Shown: piece by piece, positions 23,454 through 31,852 of the stretch
How positions within the stretch are numbered: the stretch's first letter is position 1
Layout: each line of letters starts with the position of its first letter
From: an uncultured Acidobacteriia bacterium
GTDB taxonomy: Bacteria; Acidobacteriota; Terriglobia; Bryobacterales; Bryobacteraceae
DNA length: 47,749 bases
Direction of reading: 5' to 3'
Assembly: GCA_903881085.1 (NCBI GenBank)
Contig: CAIRSA010000368.1
Location: forward strand, 1 to 47,749
Translations under genes and position numbers: made by a program
Notes under the pieces: generated by a model
What the model was told of the DNA's origin: nothing
What the model saw: only the letters and a program-made list of their open reading frames with translations
Database searches by the model: none

Positions 23454-25526
23454 TTATTTCATTTCGATGACGTACCAAACAGTTGGAGTAGCGCCAATTT
23501 GGAATTGCCATCCTTCTTTGGTTTTTGTGGCGAGGATGGGTTGGGCGATTGGCTTTCCGTTGGATGCAAGGGGCGTCACGGTGACGGCCGTCCGATGATC
23601 GAGGCCGGTCAAGGCGATGCGGCCCGTGACGACTTCGATCCGCGTTGGGGCGGCTCCCCAGCTAGTAAGTGACGTTCGTTTGGCATTCCACTGCATTCCA
23701 GTGTTTTCGACCTTCGAGCCGGTAGCCAGCAGCAGCTTTGACGACTGCGGGATGGGGCGGCCGTCGAGCGAACTGAGCATGACGGCGCAATGCGGGGTTT
23801 CAAGATCGGCTTGCAGGTTGGTTGCGTGCGCTTTGTTGTTCGATAGGAAACCGATTAATGCTTGGGATTTCGGAGTGTCGATGGAGACAACGCCGTTGGT
23901 GGAATTTGTGGTTAGCCAGTCGATTTGCGAATTCTTCCCAAGCTGCGGATACAGTCTGCCCGACACTGGCGCGTCGAGTGTCGTGATCCGCGTTGCGTTG
24001 TGCAAGACAGCCTCGAGCGAAAAGCCAGAGTCGAAGAAGGGACGCGCGGAGTAGCTACCGCGGATGCTTTCGTAGACCTGTTCGCGGGTATAAGCGCGAG
24101 GGATCTTTTGCTTTGCAGGCTGGACATCGCCGCGCAGAAACAGCATGGCGCCGGCAGCGATCTGCGCCATCTTCACCGGGTCTGCCTGAATATCGAAATG
24201 GCCCTGTTGAAATGACGCCCACTTGTTGGGTTGATTGTGTTCGAACGTGTACCAGAAGATGCCATCCCAATCCTGGAAGGCGGCGTACGCGGCAAGAATG
24301 GGGATTCCCTCGGCGGAGAATTCATTAGGGAAGGGATGGTTTACCTCGGAGACAATGTAAGGCTTGCCGGCAACGGCGGAACGCGAAAGTTCGACCACCG
24401 TGGAGTGCAGCGGATCGTTGACCATCGGCGTGTTTTTGATCTCGAAGCCGGTGGTGCGGCCGGTTTCAGGGTCGCGCGTGTAATTGGGGTGCTGCCAGTA
24501 GACGTGGCCATCGACCACGTCGAGCAGTGAAGTGGAAGAGAGCAGCGGGTATCCGGAGTTGCCGTGGTTGTGGTCGCTGGTGCCGGCGATCAGGACATGG
24601 ACTTTGAGCTCTTTTTTCAGATACGCCGACATGTTCAGGAAATAGATGCGCTCCAGCTCCATATAGAATTCGGCTTCGCGCTGAAACTGCTCTTTCGAAG
24701 CCTTGGCGAATTGTTCTTTGCGCAGGCGCGGCACCGGCGGCAGGCCTTTCTTCGCCAGCCAGGCGTGATACTTCGCGGTGAGTTGCTGTTCGTAACTGGC
24801 GGTGAGGTCGCCCCAGGTGCCCGGGTTCTTGCTGGTGTTCAACCCAAGCAGGCGATTGCTGAACCACGCTTCGACGATGGAGTTTTCGTTTATCAGTTCC
24901 ACCAGCGCAACTGCGGGCTCGTTGCGGTATTCGTTGCCGGTATAGGCATTGCGGTGGGTCAATAGCTGTTGGGCGTATTCACGATGCAATTCTTGCACGC
25001 GGTCATCGAAGTAGTTGATTATTTTGGCGAAGCCGAGGTATTCGTAATCGCGGACGCCGTCGTTCCTTTGAAAGGCTCGGCCAACGTTGAGGTTGAGGTC
25101 GGCGTAGATGCCGCGTTTCTTCAGTTCGGCGATGAAGAAGTCGAGACGATCGAGCTGTGCCGGGTCTAGCGAGCGGGAGCTTCCATCCACCGCGGCGATC
25201 AACCCCGTTGGGGCGCGCAGGTCGAGAAAGTGGAAGCGCACGCAGTTGATGGCGAAACGTGCCAGGTGATCGGCGACGATGGGCGCGTCCTCTTTCGCCG
25301 GCAACGTTGAGGCGGCGGTGAAGTTCACGCCCCATAGGCGCTGGCGGGCGCCATCCGGCTTCACGATGTGGCCGCCCGCAGCGCGCAGAAAACCGGTCTT
25401 GCCGGCAGGCGCATCGAGCAGGAAGGAGACGTTAGCCGCGGATTGCGGGTTGTCGCGCCAGTCGTTGGTGTAGGGCTGCGTCTGGGCGGCGGCGATTACG
25501 GATAAACAGATGAGTAGGTATCGCAT
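23454..25526 (-). CDS. Secreted glycoside hydrolase of the GH5-like (clan A) type
   Basis: Protein of 690 aa with a signal peptide (MRYLLICLSVIAAAQ). The barrel shows RLWGVNFTAASTLP (63-76), INCVRFHFLDL (93-103), and the acid/base in VALVELINENS with E214 after an asparagine, as in clan A retaining enzymes. The likely nucleophile is E394 in KPYIVSEVNHPFPNEF. A carboxy-terminal beta domain follows (about 550-690; GVVSIDTPKSQALIGFL; ATRIEVVTGRIALTGLD). Substrate cannot be read from sequence; mannan- or glucan-type chains are possible. AAGG lies before ATG 25526. It is the third enzyme gene of the minus-strand hydrolase block, upstream of the TonB receptor. Confidence 0.8.
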   Translation of the reverse strand: MRYLLICLSVIAAAQTQPYTNDWRDNPQSAANVSFLLDAPAGKTGFLRAAGGHIVKPDGARQRLWGVNFTAASTLPAKEDAPIVADHLARFAINCVRFHFLDLRAPTGLIAAVDGSSRSLDPAQLDRLDFFIAELKKRGIYADLNLNVGRAFQRNDGVRDYEYLGFAKIINYFDDRVQELHREYAQQLLTHRNAYTGNEYRNEPAVALVELINENSIVEAWFSNRLLGLNTSKNPGTWGDLTASYEQQLTAKYHAWLAKKGLPPVPRLRKEQFAKASKEQFQREAEFYMELERIYFLNMSAYLKKELKVHVLIAGTSDHNHGNSGYPLLSSTSLLDVVDGHVYWQHPNYTRDPETGRTTGFEIKNTPMVNDPLHSTVVELSRSAVAGKPYIVSEVNHPFPNEFSAEGIPILAAYAAFQDWDGIFWYTFEHNQPNKWASFQQGHFDIQADPVKMAQIAAGAMLFLRGDVQPAKQKIPRAYTREQVYESIRGSYSARPFFDSGFSLEAVLHNATRITTLDAPVSGRLYPQLGKNSQIDWLTTNSTNGVVSIDTPKSQALIGFLSNNKAHATNLQADLETPHCAVMLSSLDGRPIPQSSKLLLATGSKVENTGMQWNAKRTSLTSWGAAPTRIEVVTGRIALTGLDHRTAVTVTPLASNGKPIAQPILATKTKEGWQFQIGATPTVWYVIEMK

Positions 25527-25551
25527 TGCCTTGATTGTCGCAGACCCAGGA

Positions 25552-25590
25552 AATCGGTGCCAGAGGTGTCAGTGGTCTCTGACCCCGATT
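25552..25590. repeat. REP-like palindromic element D
   Basis: AATCGGTGCCAGAG (25552-25565) pairs with CTCTGACCCCGATT (25577-25590) with two mismatches. The CTCTGACCCC word resembles the outer arm of element A. Its right end overlaps the stop codon of the GH105-like gene (25589-25591) by two bases. Confidence 0.65.
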
Positions 25591-27061
25591 AATTCATAAG
25601 TTCGGTGGCCAGCAGCAGGGCCATGGCGCCGCCACGCGGGTCGGGGCCAAGAATAGCCGTGCGATCCAAATATTCGCGGATGGATTTTTGTTTGCCCGTG
25701 CTGGTGCAGACGTCAACCAGTCCGCCGTCGTCGCCAATTCGGGCGCGGATGGCGTACCAGGCGCGTTGTATGCGTGGCAGGTAGCTGGATTGTTCAAGCC
25801 AACCGTTACGAATACCACGCGACATGGCGAATGCGATCATGGCGGTGGCGCTGAACTCGCGATAGCTGGCCCATTGGTCGACCACCTCATGCCACATGCC
25901 GGTTGGGTCCTGGTGTTGCGAGAGCATGGCCATGTGTTGCTGGAAGGCGAGCAACAGCGGGCCGTAGTCGGGATGGTTCTTCGGCATGTCGGCAAGGGCC
26001 AGCGCGAGGCCCACGGCCGGGAAAGCGTTGCCGCGCCCCCAGGCAGTTTCATCGAGCGGCGAGTGGCGGTAAATGCCATCGGGACGCAGGCACAATTTGC
26101 GCATGTAGTAAATCAGCGAGGCGAGATCGTCGAAGCGGCCGGCCTTGGCGAGGATAGGCCCGCCCATAAAAAAGCCGTCGCTCATTTCCGTGTAGATGGC
26201 GTGGTCCGCCGCCTTGGCAGCGGCGGCTTTCACCAGTTCCTGATAGCGCGGATTCTTTGTTTGTTCGAACAATGAGGCAAAGACCAGGTGGCCGCTCAGA
26301 TGGCTGGCGGAAAGCTTGACAGGCAGGCTGAGCTTGGCGCCGTCGACATATGGCTTGACGATCTTTTCCACGTCGACGATATCGCCCAGTTTGATGCGCG
26401 CCATCAGAGCTACGGCGGGAATATACACCGCGTCGTTGAGATCGTGTCCGTAGTGGCGGGCCAGAAGAGTGGCTGTATCATGCGCGTTGCGTTCCACTCG
26501 TTTTTGAATGGCAACGCGGGCAGGCGAGGGGCCGTGGAATTTTTCGCGATCCAGCGACTTGATCAGGCCAGGCATGAAGCTTCCGGTGGCATTGATAGTG
26601 CGCGCGGGGATGGTGCCGGTGTTGGCCGGTGCGTATTTGTTGAGTGCGTCAATGAGGCCCAGATCTGGCCCGATAACCACGACGACATCGGGCGCATGCA
26701 TACCGATCCATCGCCAAAGGTAGTGGGCCTCGGCGTTCTTGGCGTACGCATCGCCTTTGGGCGGGAAGCTTTCGATGCCTACTTTGTCAGGGTTGGCCAA
26801 TGGGACTGCAGAGACAGTGTACTTGCGGATCTTATTATTAGTGATGTACCAGTTGAACGCTTCCTGCGTGGCTTTGGCAGCGCCGCGGTCGCCATCGAGT
26901 CCACTTACTAAGAGGATGCGCGTTTTGCGCGATTCGTAGTCGAGGTCTTCGGCGGTGAGCAGCGCTTCGATGGGCGTCATATTTTTCGTGATGCCGATTT
27001 GCGTGCGCATGCTGGGTTGGGCTTGGGCGGATGTAGCGAGTAGGATAAGCGGAAGAATCAT
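25589..27061 (-). CDS. GH105/GH88-like hydrolase with degenerate M14-like N-terminal domain
   Basis: Secreted protein of 490 aa (signal MILPLILLATSAQA). Residues about 45-190 follow the order of an M14 zinc-carboxypeptidase fold (RILLVSGLDGDRG 48-60; SAVPLANPDKVG 84-95; PDVVVVIG 124-131), but the HxxE zinc site is replaced by GLDGDRG, so it should be catalytically dead. Residues about 200-490 are a six-hairpin barrel of the unsaturated uronyl/rhamnogalacturonyl hydrolase type: DGFFMGGP 295-302, DETAWGRGN 337-345, GMWHEVVDQW, and DPRGGAMALL near the end. Such enzymes cut an unsaturated uronic acid from pectin- or glycosaminoglycan-type oligomers. Its start overlaps the upstream gene as ATGA, so the two are translationally coupled. 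Confidence 0.8.
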   Translation of the reverse strand: MILPLILLATSAQAQPSMRTQIGITKNMTPIEALLTAEDLDYESRKTRILLVSGLDGDRGAAKATQEAFNWYITNNKIRKYTVSAVPLANPDKVGIESFPPKGDAYAKNAEAHYLWRWIGMHAPDVVVVIGPDLGLIDALNKYAPANTGTIPARTINATGSFMPGLIKSLDREKFHGPSPARVAIQKRVERNAHDTATLLARHYGHDLNDAVYIPAVALMARIKLGDIVDVEKIVKPYVDGAKLSLPVKLSASHLSGHLVFASLFEQTKNPRYQELVKAAAAKAADHAIYTEMSDGFFMGGPILAKAGRFDDLASLIYYMRKLCLRPDGIYRHSPLDETAWGRGNAFPAVGLALALADMPKNHPDYGPLLLAFQQHMAMLSQHQDPTGMWHEVVDQWASYREFSATAMIAFAMSRGIRNGWLEQSSYLPRIQRAWYAIRARIGDDGGLVDVCTSTGKQKSIREYLDRTAILGPDPRGGAMALLLATELMN

Positions 27062-29214
27062 TTTTCGGTCCAGTTTTTGGCGATATCAATATCTTGCGCT
27101 ACTTTGGCCGTCAATGCATCTATGTCGACGAAGCCCACGCGATTCAGCAACTGCGGCTTGTACTGCGCGGAGTAGGTAAGGGCGTATTTGCGCCAGTGAG
27201 TAAGTGCGGCTTCGAGGTGCGTAACGGCCCCGTCTTTGCGGCCCATCGCCAGGTCGACGGCACCGCGGATCTTTTCAGAGTAGTAGCGGCCAAGATGGCT
27301 CATTGCCTCCATGTCAGCCAGCGTGTTGCGGAGTTCTTTGTTGGTGGCGGAGCGGCGCAGGCTGGCCGACATACGGTCGGAATCGTCAGCATACGTGGCG
27401 AGTGCGGTGGCTACTTCGAGCGGCGTGATGCCACCAGCAGGCTGCCCGGCCTTGGTGCGGTCGCGATAGGTGCGGATATTGACGATGCCGCTTTCCGGCA
27501 TCGTCTCGCCTTCCACGAAGTGCTTCACAGTAAAGAAGCCCTTGAATCGCGGATGACTGAGGCAGGCTTCGGGAAACCACTTCAGATCGATGTCGCCCCA
27601 GAAGAAACGCGTGATCTGCGGAATAATTTTCGAAGCGCTGGCCCAGGCCATCATCAGTTGATTCGCGTTGGTTTCGGGGAAGCGCACGGCCAAGGTGCGT
27701 TCGAACAACGCGTCTGGCAATGCAGGTTCATAGCTGAGACGGCCCCACAGCATGAAACTCATCCACTGTTTTTTCGTGACGAGTTCGTGCGGCGTTTCGG
27801 GATCGCGGCTGAGGAATTCCCTGCCCCAGATATAGCCATCGGGGCCCATATAATAGCCGGCGAGTTTATCCGGTCCGGGCAGGTTGCGGATGTAGGCGCG
27901 GGCGAATTCGGGGTCGGCCCAGCGGAAGCTGTAGATGTCGTCATTTCGCACGGTCATCCACATACGCAGGTCCTTCGACAACTCGGCTAAGGACGATTTG
28001 GCGAACGGCGGATTGGGCATGGAATACATGTGGGCCACTGAGTATTTGTAGCTCAAGTCAAAGGCGCCGGGGTAGTTCTTCCACGCTTCGCGAATGGGGC
28101 CGAGGGCACTCATGTGGTAACGATGGATCATACGGAATTTGCGGCCGGGTTGCTGCTTCAGCGCGTCGCTGACGCCTTCGCCATAGGCCTGCCAGAGCCA
28201 GTCTTCCTTGGATTTTTCGTCGCTGGGCTTCTTCATGTTTTCGCCGGCGGTGACGCCGATGCCGGCGAGCAGCGGATACGTCAGCACCATCTGTCGGACG
28301 CTCTTGCGAAAGTAGTCGATGGTGGTTTTGTTGCTCTGGTCGGAGGTGATGCCGTACTTGCCTTCGGCGCCGAAAGTGAAAACGTTCCAGGTGATGACAT
28401 AGGTTTCAATGCCCCGGTCGTGTGCGTACTGCATCACGTCGCGCCAGAACTGGATCTTGTCGGCGATGGAGATGCGCTTCACGGTTTCCAGGTGATCGAG
28501 CATAGCCGGCCGCACCATGTCGGTACCGTTGTGTGAGTAAGTGTCGTCGAGCAGGATGGTGGTGCGCTTCACATCGTCGAGCGCGACATCGGGATATTCA
28601 GGAACCTTCACCATCGAAGGAAACGGATGTAGATTCCACAGTGAGAGCACGTTATAGCGCTGGCGCGCCATCTCGTCGATCATTTCGCGCCAGAAATCGA
28701 AGCTCCACATTTCGGGGATGTTTTGTTGCGCGGAGTCGGAATTGTCGGAGTAGCTGGGGGTGCGGGCATCGAGCGGGATGTTGAACTTGAAGCCTCGGCG
28801 GGCGATATGGGGCGTGTGGTCTGAGGCTGCGAGTTTGTCGAGCGTCTTGAGCCGGACCGCTTCGGCGAGATCGAGCCCGCCGTACATTGCTCCGGCCGCG
28901 TCGGCGCCGAGGACAGCATAGGTGTTGCCCGCCCGGCGAATGGCGTAGGACTGCGGCGCAGTTGATTTGATCGGCGCAAGGCGGAGCAGTGCCGCGATTC
29001 GCTGCGATTCAGCGAGGCCACTGGCAATGACGAAGCGCGTGCCAGGTGCGGCGGCGGTTAGTTTGGCGAGGTCGAATTCGACAATCGCGCTGGGATGTGC
29101 GCGCTGGAGTTCGTCGGATGCGAAGCGGACTTGCGGAATGTTGCGATTGGCGAAGAGAGTTGGGTCTTGCGCGTAAGCAACGGAGGCTGCGGCGAGTAAG
29201 AGTATGGCGATCAT
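27058..29214 (-). CDS. Secreted GH67-like (alpha-glucuronidase-superfamily) protein
   Basis: Protein of 718 aa with a signal peptide (MIAILLLAAASVAYAQ). Residues about 25-125 form the small alpha/beta domain found before GH20/GH67-type barrels (SYAIRRAGNTYAVLGADAAG, MYGGLDLAEAVR). The barrel follows with RRGFKFNIPLDAR, RQRYNVLSLWNLHPFPS and YVITWNVFTFG; GIGVTAGENM (318-327) places E325 where GH67 has a catalytic acid. This assignment is by overall pattern and is not certain; GH115 or an unclassified family is possible. An alpha-glucuronidase would fit with a uronyl hydrolase next to it. First gene of the minus-strand hydrolase operon, 70 bases from the divergent AraC regulator. Confidence 0.7.
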   Translation of the reverse strand: MIAILLLAAASVAYAQDPTLFANRNIPQVRFASDELQRAHPSAIVEFDLAKLTAAAPGTRFVIASGLAESQRIAALLRLAPIKSTAPQSYAIRRAGNTYAVLGADAAGAMYGGLDLAEAVRLKTLDKLAASDHTPHIARRGFKFNIPLDARTPSYSDNSDSAQQNIPEMWSFDFWREMIDEMARQRYNVLSLWNLHPFPSMVKVPEYPDVALDDVKRTTILLDDTYSHNGTDMVRPAMLDHLETVKRISIADKIQFWRDVMQYAHDRGIETYVITWNVFTFGAEGKYGITSDQSNKTTIDYFRKSVRQMVLTYPLLAGIGVTAGENMKKPSDEKSKEDWLWQAYGEGVSDALKQQPGRKFRMIHRYHMSALGPIREAWKNYPGAFDLSYKYSVAHMYSMPNPPFAKSSLAELSKDLRMWMTVRNDDIYSFRWADPEFARAYIRNLPGPDKLAGYYMGPDGYIWGREFLSRDPETPHELVTKKQWMSFMLWGRLSYEPALPDALFERTLAVRFPETNANQLMMAWASASKIIPQITRFFWGDIDLKWFPEACLSHPRFKGFFTVKHFVEGETMPESGIVNIRTYRDRTKAGQPAGGITPLEVATALATYADDSDRMSASLRRSATNKELRNTLADMEAMSHLGRYYSEKIRGAVDLAMGRKDGAVTHLEAALTHWRKYALTYSAQYKPQLLNRVGFVDIDALTAKVAQDIDIAKNWTEK

Positions 29215-29284
29215 TGTTGTCCTCTGCGATCATATCGCGATGGGGCCAATCGATGGGTTCGCATTTTTGTACAGTCTGAACTAG
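29215..29284. promoter_or_regulatory. Divergent promoter/operator of the hydrolase operon and AraC gene
   Basis: 70 bases between the divergent starts. GCGAT (29226-29230) and ATCGC (29234-29238) make a short inverted repeat with a 3-base spacer, a possible operator. No -35/-10 pair could be assigned safely, and AraC proteins more often use direct repeats. Confidence 0.35.
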
Positions 29285-30187
29285 ATGGGAGCCACACCAT
29301 ATCTTTTCCCCAACGAAGCCCGGCTAGGACGGGACAACGTGGTGCTCAACGCGCGATCGCGACGGCATCGGGTGGACAACTTCGCAGGACCGCTGTCTAT
29401 CAAGACCGTGCTTACAGGAGAAGTTGGTTGGGTAGTTGGCGGCCGCGAATTGAGGGTGAATCAGAGCAGCTTTCTCGTCCTCTCCGAAGGCGAACGGTAT
29501 TCCATGAACATCGATGAAGTGAAATCCGTGGAAACGTGTTGTGTCTTCTTCCGCCCGGGATATGTAGAGCGGGTAGCACAGGATCTGACTTCACCTATGG
29601 AACGGTCGCTTGAAGACTTTGCGGCGCAGGCTCCGGTGCTGCCATACCTTTCAGCGCTTCATCTGGACCGCCCGCTGGTCGAGCGGGTGCAGCGATTGGC
29701 CCTGCGGTGCAAAGGCTTGTTGACGCCGAGTTCATTCGAGGAAGAGTTCCTAACGCTGGCGCTCGAACTGCTTGGGTTTTATGAACGCGTTCGAGCAGAG
29801 TCGGCGCGCTTGCCTGCGGTGAGGGAGGCGACGAGACAGGAGTTGTTCCGACGCTTGCTGATAGGTCGCGAATATATGCATTCGCAAACCGCTGGTCCGT
29901 TGTCGCTGGAAATGATCGCGCGCGAAGCGTGTCTGTCGCCTTTTCATTTCCATCGCGGATTCAAGCAGGCGTTTGAACAGACTCCGCACCAGTATCTGAC
30001 CGCGTTGCGACTGGAGCGGGCGCGCAGCATGATAGCGGTTGGCACGCCTGTCTTGGAGGCGTGCGTGGAGGTTGGGTTCAGCAGCCCCTCCGCATTCAGC
30101 CGCTTGTTCAAGTCACACTTCGGCGAGATACCTTCGGCAGTGAGGCGCAAATTCGCAAGATCGGGCAAGACCGGCGACGAAAGTTAG
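29285..30187 (+). CDS. AraC-family transcriptional regulator
   Basis: Cytoplasmic regulator of 300 aa. An N-terminal cupin-like effector domain (about 10-110; GPLSIKTVLTGEVGWVVGGR, FLVLSEGERYSMNI) is followed by a helical linker and two helix-turn-helix motifs: 206-232 (LSLEMIAREACLSPFHFHRGF) and 255-280 (PVLEACVEVGFSSPSAFSRL), ending with the usual FGEIPSAVRRKF. It is divergent from the three-hydrolase/TonB block and is the obvious candidate to control it in response to a sugar or uronate; the ligand is unknown. There is no strong ribosome site before ATG 29285. The VOC gene follows after 14 bases. Confidence 0.9.
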   Translation: MGATPYLFPNEARLGRDNVVLNARSRRHRVDNFAGPLSIKTVLTGEVGWVVGGRELRVNQSSFLVLSEGERYSMNIDEVKSVETCCVFFRPGYVERVAQDLTSPMERSLEDFAAQAPVLPYLSALHLDRPLVERVQRLALRCKGLLTPSSFEEEFLTLALELLGFYERVRAESARLPAVREATRQELFRRLLIGREYMHSQTAGPLSLEMIAREACLSPFHFHRGFKQAFEQTPHQYLTALRLERARSMIAVGTPVLEACVEVGFSSPSAFSRLFKSHFGEIPSAVRRKFARSGKTGDES

Positions 30188-30201
30188 GGCAAACTGGGCT
30201 C

Positions 30202-30606
30202 ATGACACGAATCTTGTCTTATCTCTTGCTTTGCGGTGCAATTGCCGCCGCGCCGATGAAGGTTTCCATGATTTCGTTGGGCGTAACCAACATGGACCGC
30301 AGCGTGCGGTTTTATTCGGAGACGCTCGGCCTTGTTGTAATGGGAAAGCCTGGCGAAGTGACGATGCTGAAGGCCGGCGAAGTGACGATCGTGCTGAATC
30401 GGCCATTGGGGCGGAGCGCAGGCGAGCGGCTCGTCGGCGCGGTAGAAATCATCTTTCCGGCCGATAGCGTAGAAAAGGTGCATGAGGAGCTTCGCACGCG
30501 CGGCTGCAATTTCACAGTGGCTCCTCATGAAGTGACGACAGGCTTGTGGGCCGCCACGTTTACTGATCCCGACGGACACCGGCTGACGATTCTGGGGCCA
30601 CACTAG
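30202..30606 (+). CDS. Exported VOC (glyoxalase/bleomycin-resistance) family protein
   Basis: Protein of 134 aa with a signal peptide (MTRILSYLLLCGAIAAAP), unusual for this mostly cytoplasmic family. One VOC module: MISLGVTNMDRSVRFYSETL opens it and TFTDPDGHRLTIL closes it. In metal-dependent members the first of these motifs begins with His and the last ends in Glu (DPDGHxxE); here they are Met and Thr, so the usual metal ligands are missing and lyase or dioxygenase activity is unlikely. A binding role is possible. ATG 30202 is chosen from the signal peptide; the frame is open further upstream inside the AraC gene. Its stop shares bases with the convergent oxidoreductase stop (CTAG). Confidence 0.8.
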   Translation: MTRILSYLLLCGAIAAAPMKVSMISLGVTNMDRSVRFYSETLGLVVMGKPGEVTMLKAGEVTIVLNRPLGRSAGERLVGAVEIIFPADSVEKVHEELRTRGCNFTVAPHEVTTGLWAATFTDPDGHRLTILGPH

Positions 30607-31802
30607 CCCGGCAGAATCTCCTCACGATCAGGGTCGAATTTTAACCGCCGCTTTTGCACATACGCAATGTTGCCCAGATGCGACGCCTGCGCCGAGCGGT
30701 GGCCGATGTACACGTCTCCCAGCGGCAGTTTGCGCGTGCGGCAGCAATCGAGATAGTTTTCCACGTGATCGATGGTCTGGTCGCGTTCGGACTTCACTAT
30801 CACGGGCTTCGCATTGCGCCCCAGCGGATAGTATTCGTACTGTCCGCGAGTGATGTTCAAACGGCCTTCCGTACCAACCATTTCAACAGCGGCACCGGTC
30901 AACCCCGGCGCCAATGTGGCTTCAAAGGTGGCCAGCCAGTCCTTCGGATATTCAAGCAGCACATTGATGGTGTCAGGCGCGGTGCGGCCATCCTTGTAAT
31001 GATAGATACCGCCATTGGCGCTGGCGGCGATGGGGTTGTCCTGGCCCATAAACATATGCACCACGTCGATCCAATGCGTGAACAGATCAGTCACCTGGCC
31101 GCCACCAAAATCGAGAAAGGCGCGGAAGTTCCAATACTGCTGCGGATCGTAATCGCGCCACTTCACCGGACCGAGAAAGCGCGCCCAATCCAGATTCGAC
31201 GGCAGCGTCTTCATGCGCTCGGGGGCTTTTTGCAGGTGAGCGCCGTTGCCGTGCCACCAGGTGCGGGCCATCGTGATTTTGCCCAGCTTGCCGGTATCGA
31301 AGTATTCCTGCTTGGCCTGCAAATAGATCTTGCCGGACCGCTGCTGCATGCCCACCTGGCAGATGCGGTTGTTAACGCGTGCGGCCTTGACGATGGGCGG
31401 TCCTTCTTCGGGCTTCAAGGTGAGCGGTTTTTCCACGTAGACGTCTTTGCCGGCATTGAGCGCATCGATCGCGATCATGGCATGCCAGTGGTCGGGAGTG
31501 GCGATCTGCACGGAGTCGACGTCTTTCAGCTCAAGCAGCTTGCGATGATCCTTAAATCCCTTTGCGCCGGGCGCGCGCTTCTGGCCCGCGTCGACGCGAT
31601 CGGCGAAGACGTCGCAGACAGCAGTGACGTTCACCTGGCTGGTATTGATAAAGGTGCCGAGCACACCTACGCCGCGGCCGCCGCAGCCGATCAGCGCGTG
31701 GTTGATTTTGTCATTCGCACCTAAGATTCGCGAGTAAGATGCCGCAGTGAACACAGCCGCCGCGCGCACCGCATTGGCCTTTGCCGAAGAGGAGATTTCC
31801 AT
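30603..31802 (-). CDS. Gfo/Idh/MocA-family oxidoreductase
   Basis: NAD(P)-dependent sugar or cyclitol dehydrogenase-like enzyme, 399 aa. Rossmann motif LIGCGGRGVG (37-46), DVFADR (64-69), ATPDHWHAMIAIDAL (101-115) and the catalytic-lysine motif VEKPL (123-127). The C-terminal substrate domain contains WHGNGAHLQKAPER and FLDFGGGQVTDLFTHWID with its conserved His. Most relatives in Acidobacteria carry a twin-arginine leader directly before a segment like SYSRILGANDKI; here the N-terminus MEISSSAKANAVRAAAVFTA has no Arg pair, so the leader seems degenerate or the start is misread. No ribosome site is visible before ATG 31802. 50 bases from the divergent RDD/GYF operon. Confidence 0.88.
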   Translation of the reverse strand: MEISSSAKANAVRAAAVFTAASYSRILGANDKINHALIGCGGRGVGVLGTFINTSQVNVTAVCDVFADRVDAGQKRAPGAKGFKDHRKLLELKDVDSVQIATPDHWHAMIAIDALNAGKDVYVEKPLTLKPEEGPPIVKAARVNNRICQVGMQQRSGKIYLQAKQEYFDTGKLGKITMARTWWHGNGAHLQKAPERMKTLPSNLDWARFLGPVKWRDYDPQQYWNFRAFLDFGGGQVTDLFTHWIDVVHMFMGQDNPIAASANGGIYHYKDGRTAPDTINVLLEYPKDWLATFEATLAPGLTGAAVEMVGTEGRLNITRGQYEYYPLGRNAKPVIVKSERDQTIDHVENYLDCCRTRKLPLGDVYIGHRSAQASHLGNIAYVQKRRLKFDPDREEILPG

Positions 31803-31852
31803 GCGCAGATTATATCAACCCGCGTTATGCTAATTTGGCACAAGGCGATTGA

